From: a virus
Reading direction: 5' to 3' (one strand)
IMG/VR virus record: IMGVR_UViG_3300043436_001759
Location: 1 to 43,449 of that record
DNA length: 43,449 nucleotides
Part shown: positions 38,101 to 43,449 of the stretch, piece by piece
Layout of the letters: each line of letters opens with the position of its first letter
How positions within the stretch are numbered: position 1 is the stretch's first letter
Made by a program: the position numbers and the translations under genes
Notes under the pieces: generated by a model
Databases searched by the model: none
What the model saw: only the letters and a program-made list of their open reading frames with translations
What the model was told of the DNA's origin: nothing

Positions 38101-39489
38101 AGGTGAGCGAAGTTTCTTGGCTATTTCAATTGCTTCTTTACGAGTAGGAGCTGAGGCTAGAACCTCATAGTTCCCACTGAGTACGTTGTAGCCACCGTTC
38201 TTTACGTCGATTGCCACATTTACTGCACGCTGCTTCTGCCCAAAAGCGTTCTTGTATTCGCCCTTAGAAATGCGAGATATTCTTTCCCCTAGGGTTAGGC
38301 TAGAAATGTCCCGCTTGGCATAGTTACGAAGGAATGCAGCAGTGTTTTCTGAAAGCAACACTGCTCTTAATTGCTTATACCCCGCCTCAAGGCCAGAAGG
38401 CACGGCATCCTTGAAGAAACTAACATCGCTAGGGTCGAGTGTGCCACGGCGGTAGGTGTAGTCTTTGGCAATCTTTTCTGCAGCAGCTAGCTCCCTTTCG
38501 GTTGCCTTACCGCCTAAGCCCTTGAGGTTCTCTCTTATTTTTGGTGCACGTGCTGGTGGGTTTAGCGTAGCCATACCCTTTTTGGCCTCTTCTACTCTTA
38601 CAGAAGGAGCGCCTTTGCGAGCTGCATTTATCTCTTTAATACCAGTCGTAGTTCCAGATGTAACAGCTTTAATTGTTCTGGCGATAGAACCAAATGGCAG
38701 GAAGAAGAAAGCATCGTTAGTTACGTCGTAGCGTAGACCTTCAATGGCTGCGTCGACTGGGGCAATAGACGGGTCCCTAGCTGCGATAACGTCAGCGCCA
38801 TAAACGGTCTTCTCGTTGGTAACCCAAGCGTTAGCGTTTTTCCACATGAAGTCACGACGGTTTTTTTCATTCTCTTCGATAGCGTTTCCGTCAGTCAGTG
38901 TAGGCTTGATATTATAAATTGGCTGCCGATTTGTGTCGTAGCCAATTACCTTTACCTGTTTGCCGTTTATTTTGCCTTCAGTGAGGGAAAGTTTGAGTAA
39001 GTCGTCAGGAGTAATGATTCCGTTCCTGTTGTCCATTGCCTGAGAGTAGGCATAGCCAGCCTGTCTTGCGTTATCCCACGAGAGAGCGTTTAAAACGGCT
39101 GAGCCAAGGCTGACTACAGGAGCTAATGCGGTCTTTGCAATTGTGCCTACCACATCACCTACTGGCGATTCTGCGACTGCTTTTACTGCTTTGCCGACAT
39201 CCGTTTTAGCAATGCCAGCAATAGCGTTTTCGATGCCCTCTGCTGCACCAGTGATTGTGTCCTGTACAACTTGACCACCAGGGCTAGGCGCACGCTGAAC
39301 TGGAGGTGTGATAGTGGCGGAGGGCGGAGTAGCGCCAGTCCTTCTTTGACTAACCGCAGCAGCAAATCCGCCTTTTTTAGAAGGTAGTTTTATAGCAGGG
39401 GCACTAGGGATGCTAGGAGTGGCTGGACTACCCGATTGCCGACGCTTAACTGCGTCAGCAAAACTGTCTTTTTTCTTTTCGTCAGCCAC
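32125..39489 (-). CDS. Giant virion protein (probable DNA-ejection/internal protein)
   Basis: About 2,454 residues from GTG 39489 (AGGGA 6 bases upstream; TTG 39492 is less likely). Over one sixth of the genome. N-terminus: two copies of an (S/G)FA(D/A)AV(K/S)(R/Q)R motif within the first 52 residues, then Pro/Ser-rich linker. Three beta-beta-alpha modules in tandem at about 420-600. Many helical regions; a Gly-rich loop near 2235; the Q/N-rich C-terminus contains an E/R/Q coiled-coil. Late-operon location before the end, adjacent to two other internal virion proteins, matches podovirus ejection proteins. No catalytic motif identified. Confidence 0.72.
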   Translation of the reverse strand: MADEKKKDSFADAVKRRQSGSPATPSIPSAPAIKLPSKKGGFAAAVSQRRTGATPPSATITPPVQRAPSPGGQVVQDTITGAAEGIENAIAGIAKTDVGKAVKAVAESPVGDVVGTIAKTALAPVVSLGSAVLNALSWDNARQAGYAYSQAMDNRNGIITPDDLLKLSLTEGKINGKQVKVIGYDTNRQPIYNIKPTLTDGNAIEENEKNRRDFMWKNANAWVTNEKTVYGADVIAARDPSIAPVDAAIEGLRYDVTNDAFFFLPFGSIARTIKAVTSGTTTGIKEINAARKGAPSVRVEEAKKGMATLNPPARAPKIRENLKGLGGKATERELAAAEKIAKDYTYRRGTLDPSDVSFFKDAVPSGLEAGYKQLRAVLLSENTAAFLRNYAKRDISSLTLGERISRISKGEYKNAFGQKQRAVNVAIDVKNGGYNVLSGNYEVLASAPTRKEAIEIAKKLRSPQNPDGIIVGGAKLPGDIDARDAAVDNADLETANKISEGAVKTKYDTVEGEPIVMEPGVPHEANDGFTYLSDGENIRMFDSLEDAQTYVANAGMAKPPAVKAQVVKQKNKFFVRVNDQLIEKSSEAAAKAYAKGVNSGEISQAVPTRGGVPIVDSPARLGASVTDLPNLKPSTAEAKEAKSILQNVLNEVKKTSGTRVASTVASRNELLAIIGSAGKKQIARVLASPTAKRFADEIEKAGNLKGSNPFSLINIILKLTENSPAELKAFANVFRNIAVRTERGEIKKLWEIAEGKVWAADHPTQEIKTKLVGVIRRYSDEINLYIRDPKAIDKIDDEKAKYDLISDRFGKPIADEILATGVLTRDASGKVPDAAQKAYRAAESQILGRTQEVFYKGVEDLAEGLRRGDMVSPESLLNVINALDPSGKLTSKLKTKADKKNVEFLTEIFVGEGIQTMNGIQEKLRFSSDFDNLLETSGIAYNDILSSLMSDKAKAPVSKPNISPAINPEIIARAEIEETPDNFARIVATRIGESDTGNVAAEALNTAFKKRFDVVQEVRAAENPIESISSLGDVFEASSKTPYLGKAFLAEEINEVFDQAVFSSIAGIRRTRFKQKTGKRDVGFGDYMVNQTIADFEEADALLGLAGLRIIRKKQVKDPAFDAAYKAEQVAAKEEGRPVKFDRKQDNHFAYLHTGDIFKAISQNGDRNSLIKAFFSVENRESYKKNSLSIQNFGDAARYVLEMDAKGKPIEIKVIVDRILKGNAKMTETPTEAFKKAMPTIATELATQLINPAVINAMKETHLVKSIGLANRVIQSARNVASDIHKILLDAMQTNYMSGNLSKAEMVRTLRSHLRKIAYTADFFRMSSGPLAEAAFRSWALVLTQRGRVVSESNEFLRLVDENEFRDFRTMLNQLYLYENPTAAARPGREGGKFYTDAEREAAALKFEEAKGLYQNVMDRRAEVLDGTTEVARQWKKDLAAAQSKLDRARDDAWKKGADTEHFFDGKWVPSEKYNHANAIKIAEQQNAVYLEGKAGQEMRVALVDSTPVIPKGKKLTAKQKADLLKRENLAMNDAQREIMKGQETDIAEQMLREIDDNVLEKAGLSTEEATSVYAQQFEARQIYAATKMSDIEIHNPNFADYIKNYEVDLRYKDFQGGVGAFIKSIPERWHGSFGREDMKGAMIGLETKASRIVSDFSSYTDYVFRKVYYGDRVLPGMRQALSKQAPEQLKERVAQVDEAFAHMKSNTQPAADASEVTKEAYSLIKPIWDVLFDEKGNDFILKGIDPDLFMKELDNLIDSTSLGIEIPKSVRATGMSDWAKGLPFGGKPETMGANTDEFIAGFDTRRMKFESSNSNPFLVMNRIAQAAANARFKIGIIRNFDAKFSYKSNGITSVDRAIAEGYVRPVKRLGDEMWLKYLPEPENGGLYPEAALDQFASVARELDFSANKPLGPALTSASQVVQFLKATQTILMPRHLQGNFVGDSMMALMRNVFSPGDWGSAARMSYKDAEEVFGADYFKRFRQSLGADVDGTKLELALRAAGFEERRLLPPLKRGDELTRPDGTKIKATKLEPYRQVTIGLGDNKKTIKVREDDLRVLYKDNGIIEESYFQEDLGTLKDDIYLASDNIATNSVFKKLSARLRQTQRAVTKMPGDVNASVSNVSRVAHANKILNSRSWKSLDEAMEAIAQELAVYHPTPKGLASTERKWGRVAFLTYYTWMRQAHIAVTRQFLENHRNISAVNSLLYTWNTAQGYQPQNRGVSYSNTSAVPSYLSARVGGAVITDRSPVVGGLVSGTGGGGQLGRDAFFGGAIPVGQVGMSQLMIPIYDVINFWNLRVDPSRPLDENILNIGGRDFTQMPGLLGQVTENFGKNISLFGEPFYAALTGRDPSTGKPINTEGAAGFIDYLMSFIGQTQLLKGFGVYTPFLQQEQNNETNFLTEDDRLIQLRNALLNSKLTLPNDPQNIKNAQRENNARLREFEKRIQEMVNQERQK

Positions 39490-39527
39490 CAAAAATCCCT
39501 ATCTTAAGGTATTAGAGCAAGTATAGT

Positions 39528-40673
39528 CTATTGGCCTGGCTTCACGGGCTGTAAACCAGGGAGCATACCAGTGCCTGAGTTACCTGTAGTTCCTCTAGGT
39601 TCGTTAATTGATGGCCTGCTGTACATGTTATCGAAGTAGTCCCTAGCTGCTCTTGCTAATCTTGGCGTAGCAATCTCTCCATTAAGCGCCATCCAGGAGT
39701 TGTAAGCTGTAACTGAATCTCGTGGTGATTGCGCCTCAACCTCGGTAAGGGTACTAAAGAAGGCATCTCTTGTATCCTTATCTACTCCCATACCCTTTAG
39801 GTTCTGGTTTAGAATTTCTGAAAACTGATTTGAGGAAACCCTGGGTTCGTTACCACCTGCAGCTCTAGCCTGAGCAGCACGAAGTGCAGCTTCCTGCGCT
39901 TTGCGAGCCTGAATCTCATCGTAGTTAGCCTTCATTACACCTTGGCGTCCTTGTAGCTGAGCGCCAGCTAGCTGTGACTGTACATCAACCTGCTGACCCT
40001 CAAGACCAGATAGTCTTTGCTCTAGGTTATTGCGAAGTTGTTCAAGAGCTGAAGCCTGCTGGTAGTCATAGCCACGAACTGCAGCATTGACATCATTTTG
40101 AGCCTGCTGGCTCATCACGTTCTGTAGAGCTGCCCAAGTCTGCTGGTATTCGTTTGAGCGAGCGATGCCTTCTTCGGCAGCTAGCTGTACTGGGCTTGAG
40201 GCTGGCATTGGGCCCTGACCACGCTCACCAGCGGTCACCGCCAGTTGCTCTGCGCCAGCCTGAGAACCTGCACGAGCTTCGGCGGTTCTGTTAGCAAGGG
40301 CTAACTGCTGGTCAGCAATTGACTTAGTGAACTGCTCCTGAATCTTTAGCTTGTCTGCAGCACGAACAGTTGTAAGGTTTCCGAAGATAGATTTGATGTC
40401 AGCCTGGTTAGCAGCGTAGCGAGTGTTAGCTGCACCCATCTGCTTGTTGATAAAGTCCATCGCTGGCTGATACATCGGAGTAGGGTCAACGTAGAGTGAC
40501 TCTGCAGTTCTTGACGGAGTTACTGGACCGACGCCCTTACCTAACCTTACGGTTCCTGAAATCTTCTCGCCCTTGTCAAGCTTGTTTAGTTCACGAATGC
40601 TGGCAGCGGTGGTTCCATACTGCTGAGCAATCTGCTTAGCGTTTTGAGGTGTAGTTACCTTTACCTTAGCCAT
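39528..40673 (-). CDS. Internal virion protein with degenerate LysM-like N-terminus
   Basis: 381 residues. Residues 1-48 match a LysM-like pattern: NAKQIAQQYGTTAASIRELN and a KISGTVRLG end, with the N-terminal MAKVKVT shared with the adjacent gene. LysM modules bind peptidoglycan, but here the YxV/GDTL start is missing. The rest is Ala/Gln-rich helix (about 60-280) typical of ejection or core proteins that unfold through the tail. C-terminus is Gly/Pro-rich. Adjacent to the giant protein. Confidence 0.65.
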   Translation of the reverse strand: MAKVKVTTPQNAKQIAQQYGTTAASIRELNKLDKGEKISGTVRLGKGVGPVTPSRTAESLYVDPTPMYQPAMDFINKQMGAANTRYAANQADIKSIFGNLTTVRAADKLKIQEQFTKSIADQQLALANRTAEARAGSQAGAEQLAVTAGERGQGPMPASSPVQLAAEEGIARSNEYQQTWAALQNVMSQQAQNDVNAAVRGYDYQQASALEQLRNNLEQRLSGLEGQQVDVQSQLAGAQLQGRQGVMKANYDEIQARKAQEAALRAAQARAAGGNEPRVSSNQFSEILNQNLKGMGVDKDTRDAFFSTLTEVEAQSPRDSVTAYNSWMALNGEIATPRLARAARDYFDNMYSRPSINEPRGTTGNSGTGMLPGLQPVKPGQ

Positions 40674-40674
40674 C

Positions 40675-41433
40675 TTAGACTCCTGTATATCTAGGCATAA
40701 TAGAACTTAGCGCCTGTTGAATTGCTTGGTTTCTGTAGTCCTGACCAACTAGGGTGCCAGTCCAATCGGTGCCAGTAGCTCCGAAGTTAGATAGATACTG
40801 CTGACTTACTGCAGCCATCTGGTCCTTGATGCTAGTCTGAGCTGCAACCTGGCGAGCGTTCGCCTCAGCCTCAGCACGAGTTAGAGCTCCGTATGCTCCA
40901 CCAGCCATGCCACGTGCAGCGTAGTTTCCAGCAAGTCTTTCACGGGAAGATGCTGCGCTCTTGTTGATGTCTTTTTCAGCCTGAGCTGCTTCGGTCTGCT
41001 GGTTCTGCATGTTAGCCAAAGCCTGCGCTCTTGCTACGTTGAATGCACTCTGACCACCAGCAATAGCCTGCTGGTAGATTGGGTCGCTCTCTAGGCTCCA
41101 CTGATTAGCAGATGTGGATGAGCCTGATGTACCTTCTGAAATTCCGCCAGTAACTGCAGCAGGAGTAGCTGTATCTGTAAATACTTGACCCATTGGGTCA
41201 GCGTTGGCAGGGCTACCTAGTCTTACGTCATCAGCCATTCCCTGACCAGGAATGCTAATACCTTGCCCAAGTCTGACGGTAGAGCCAGCTCCGAAAGCCT
41301 GCCCCCTTGTTTGCTTGTTTAGCTTAAGAATGTTGTCTGCAATAGCACGCTGTTGTGCTGTAGTGGCAGTAGGTGAAGCTTGCCTAGCAAGCCCGATAGC
41401 TTTTACAGGTTCTGTGACCTTTACTTTTGCCAT
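40675..41433 (-). CDS. Internal virion protein, paralogous N-terminus
   Basis: 252 residues. Begins MAKVKVTEPVKAI and contains NILKLNKQTRGQAFGAGSTV then RLGQG, paralleling the MAKVKVT / LNKLDKG / TVRLGKG spacing of the neighbour. The rest is a helical Ala/Gln-rich region (about 120-240). Probably a second ejection or core protein derived from a common ancestor module. Confidence 0.65.
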   Translation of the reverse strand: MAKVKVTEPVKAIGLARQASPTATTAQQRAIADNILKLNKQTRGQAFGAGSTVRLGQGISIPGQGMADDVRLGSPANADPMGQVFTDTATPAAVTGGISEGTSGSSTSANQWSLESDPIYQQAIAGGQSAFNVARAQALANMQNQQTEAAQAEKDINKSAASSRERLAGNYAARGMAGGAYGALTRAEAEANARQVAAQTSIKDQMAAVSQQYLSNFGATGTDWTGTLVGQDYRNQAIQQALSSIMPRYTGV

Positions 41434-41669
41434 TATCTACTAAACCTTAAAAAGTTAGGGCTGGCGTAAGCACCAGCATTACCAGCTTTCATTTTACCAA
41501 GAATTGCGTTTCTTCGGGCCTTCATCTTCAAATCCCTTGCTTTGTAGCCTGTCTTGTCAACTGGGCCAGATGTAGGGGATTTCATGCCCTGTCCGTAAGT
41601 TTTGGAGCCAGCAGCGTAAGGGTTGAACTCAAAGGTTCCAAGGATGCGGTTGCGCTCTGCACCAGCCAT
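41433..41669 (-). CDS. Small basic virion-associated protein
   Basis: 78 residues, basic, with an N-terminal ERNRILGTFEFNPYAAGSKT and a central KARDLKMKARRNAILGKMKA helix. ATG 41669 overlaps the stop of the hub gene (TAATG), and its stop overlaps the next gene. Located among tail and internal virion genes; the role is unknown. Confidence 0.6.
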   Translation of the reverse strand: MAGAERNRILGTFEFNPYAAGSKTYGQGMKSPTSGPVDKTGYKARDLKMKARRNAILGKMKAGNAGAYASPNFLRFSR

Positions 41670-43327
41670 TAGTTAGCTTCCCTAGCAATCTTAGCTTTAG
41701 CGCCCACCATTGGGATGATGCTAAAGACCTGAACAGGAGATGTGGCAGCCGTCCCGTCACAGGATAAGTATAGCTCAAAATAGATGCGTCTGAAGCGAAG
41801 CGAGTTGTCCAGCTTTGTTTCCATGCGGATTAGCTGCCCCTGCGGGAAATCCTCGATAACGGTTTCAATGGTCCCTGGAGTTTTAGGCCTATCCCAAGTA
41901 CCAAAGCGGTCATCGAATTCGTCTTCTTTTGATAGCTCATCCCAGGTGTAGAAGCTGTTATCGTAAGCGCCGTCGCTAGATAGCTCATCCCAGTGAACAG
42001 CCAGGGCTTCTTCACGGATAGCAACTGGCACGGCAACTGCACGAACGATGCGGGCAGTTGTGATGTCTGCGGTCCAGAAGTAAAGCCTCTTCCATTCCAC
42101 AGGTGTCTGGAAATCGTAAATCTTTGTTCTTAGCGAGCAGGTCATCTCCTCTGAGCCAACAGAGCTAGTTGGGTCATCTTCGATGCGGTAGATGGAATAG
42201 TCAGTTATACCTGGGGCATCTACTTCAGCCGAACCAGAGATTCCGTAGTAGCGTTCCTCTTCTTCGTCTTCGTATCCACGAGGGATTGTGACAAAATATC
42301 CGATTCTTGATGCGCTAGTCCACTGCGACCAAGTTCTGGTATCCATGTCATAGCTATAGATAGCACCATTGTGAAATACGACACAGCGACTTCCAACCAT
42401 GCTGATTGCGTGCTCGAATCGTCTTTCGTAAGTGTTGTCTGGCGTAAACTTTACCTTCTCAGAGTTGAGTGGGTAGTAGAGATAGTTCTGGTATAGGTAC
42501 AAGGTCTGACCAGATAGGACTAGGTGGGCGTTCTCAAACTTTACAACGCTTCGTCTAGTCTCAGCTCCAATGTCCTGCTGCATAACCTGCATGGTACCTT
42601 CTTCAGGTAGCTCGCCGTAGCTATAGCGGTAGGTTGAGCGGTTTCTGAAGATTACGATGTCGTTGTATCCTTGAGCCATTGCTGTAATCCACTGACCGTC
42701 ACCGCCACCAATCTCTACGTAGAGTTTTGCGTCAAACTCATCTTCCCAGTCAAACACGCTAGTGGATACCCCAGAAGGCCCAGCAGTAGAAATGTTTGAC
42801 CAGTAAACGATGTTTGCAGTTGGAGTGCCCTGTACACCAAAGCCAAAGAATCTAGTCTGGAATAGCTCAATACCGCCAAGGTATGGCATGGTAGGGGTCG
42901 ATGTGAATGTGCCAGCTTCCCAGTATCCGCCAGCCTGAGTCTCTGAGCAAAGCACAACCTTGTTTAGGTACTGAGTGCAGTCAGAAGCCCTGAAGGTTGC
43001 AATCTGTGTCCAGGTTTTTGCTGTGACGTTGTAAATCCAAGTTTTGTCATCGGTAACTCCAACAAGAAAGCGAACACCATCTTGTCTGATGTAAGTACCA
43101 ATGATGTCAAGTGGCTCAGAGGCTACTGGAGTTTTGATTACTACGTTGGAGGAGTTCTTCTCAAGGTAGATTGGCGGGCGTGAAGTCAGGGCACCGTTAG
43201 ATGTAAACTCAAAGTTGATTACGCTAGCTAGCTCGGAATCCTCAATGCTGGACTGGTCCCAATAGTTATTAAGCCCTCCAGTGAATCTCTGTAAGGGTGC
43301 TGAGCGTTCTCTGATTATCTGGGACAT
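41669..43327 (-). CDS. Tail hub/stabilisation protein, P22 gp10-like beta-propeller
   Basis: 552 residues. A mostly beta protein with repeated blade-like segments (GVTDDKTWIYNVTAKTWTQI near 90-110; RCVVFHNGAIYSYDMDTRTW near 307-326), matching beta-propeller tail stabilisation proteins. GGLNNYWDQSSIEDSELAS at the N-terminus (17-35) is typical of this family in podoviruses. It caps the tail below the adaptor and connects fibres. The start overlaps the adaptor stop only when the genome is circularised. Confidence 0.75.
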   Translation of the reverse strand: MSQIIRERSAPLQRFTGGLNNYWDQSSIEDSELASVINFEFTSNGALTSRPPIYLEKNSSNVVIKTPVASEPLDIIGTYIRQDGVRFLVGVTDDKTWIYNVTAKTWTQIATFRASDCTQYLNKVVLCSETQAGGYWEAGTFTSTPTMPYLGGIELFQTRFFGFGVQGTPTANIVYWSNISTAGPSGVSTSVFDWEDEFDAKLYVEIGGGDGQWITAMAQGYNDIVIFRNRSTYRYSYGELPEEGTMQVMQQDIGAETRRSVVKFENAHLVLSGQTLYLYQNYLYYPLNSEKVKFTPDNTYERRFEHAISMVGSRCVVFHNGAIYSYDMDTRTWSQWTSASRIGYFVTIPRGYEDEEEERYYGISGSAEVDAPGITDYSIYRIEDDPTSSVGSEEMTCSLRTKIYDFQTPVEWKRLYFWTADITTARIVRAVAVPVAIREEALAVHWDELSSDGAYDNSFYTWDELSKEDEFDDRFGTWDRPKTPGTIETVIEDFPQGQLIRMETKLDNSLRFRRIYFELYLSCDGTAATSPVQVFSIIPMVGAKAKIAREAN

Positions 43328-43449
43328 TAGATGTAGTCGTCTGGGTCAGGCAGCAGTTGCTGGTATAAATCGGTCTGAGATAAAGTATCCTTTAGATTTA
43401 GCCTGTCTAGTCCTTCCCTGAATTGACCTAGCTTGTAAGCTGCTGCGGA
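43323..43449. repeat. Terminal direct repeat, right copy
   Basis: Identical to bases 1-127. The part 43327-43449 is the 3' end of the adaptor gene repeated (partial duplicate), not a second gene. Confidence 0.95.

Noticed and set aside
33980-38731. Plus-strand open frames of 60-218 codons opposite the giant gene
   Set aside because: They are antisense shadows of the giant gene; they lack ribosome sites, ordered operon spacing and recognisable motifs.
41746-41756. Partial match to the leader-motif core (GCAGCCGTCCC)
   Set aside because: Only about 10 bases match and it lies within the tail hub coding sequence; chance match.

Overview
The window is a complete circularly closed phage genome: bases 1-127 recur exactly at 43323-43449, so the unique length is about 43,322 bp, and an operon reads straight through the junction. 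It has a P22-type portal, an HK97-fold capsid protein, a terminase, a beta-propeller-like tail hub and a giant 2,454-residue virion protein. It has no tape-measure, tail-tube, sheath or baseplate gene, so I read it as a podovirus. The host is probably an aquatic actinobacterium. Signs of this are a small basic HTH protein of a type common in actinobacteriophages, start sites with the -10 box 6-7 bases from ATG (leaderless mRNA, common in Actinobacteria) and M23 lysis chemistry. No integrase or excisionase pair was found, and no RNA or DNA polymerase, so it looks lytic and dependent on the host RNA polymerase and replisome.

Layout on the circle: (1) The late structural operon runs on the minus strand from the divergent start at 8121 down through position 1, across the junction, and on to 31916. 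It encodes a PDDEXK nuclease, TerL, a zinc protein, an overprinted membrane protein, portal, scaffold, capsid protein, terminator, two connector genes, tail hub, two internal virion proteins, the giant protein and a small zinc protein. (2) 8151-14404 is plus strand: tail-fibre genes with a duplicated three-gene cassette (collagen-like stub, beta-sandwich, glycine-rich tip), then M23 endolysin, putative holin, HTH protein and metallophosphoesterase. (3) 14401-20896 is minus strand replication and recombination: HNH nuclease, PrimPol-SF3 helicase, OB-fold protein with a C-terminal HTH, Cas4-like 4-Cys exonuclease and SNF2 helicase. (4) 20801-29392 is minus strand and holds about 30 small, mostly acidic or zinc-binding early genes, many joined by TAATG or TGATG overlaps. 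It also holds a candidate replication origin with two consensus DnaA boxes (about 25980-26280), repeated promoter cassettes, strong hairpins and a four-copy leader motif. (5) 29578-31919 is plus strand: XRE regulator, terminase small subunit, coiled-coil fibre, holin-like protein and two tiny basic proteins.

How it works together (inference): a divergent promoter region at 29.5 kb would fire the early minus-strand genes and the XRE-TerS operon. DnaA boxes plus PrimPol-helicase, the OB-fold protein and nucleases would direct host-polymerase replication. A 29-bp divergent promoter at 8.12-8.15 kb would launch the structural operon and, in the other direction, the fibre/lysis operon.
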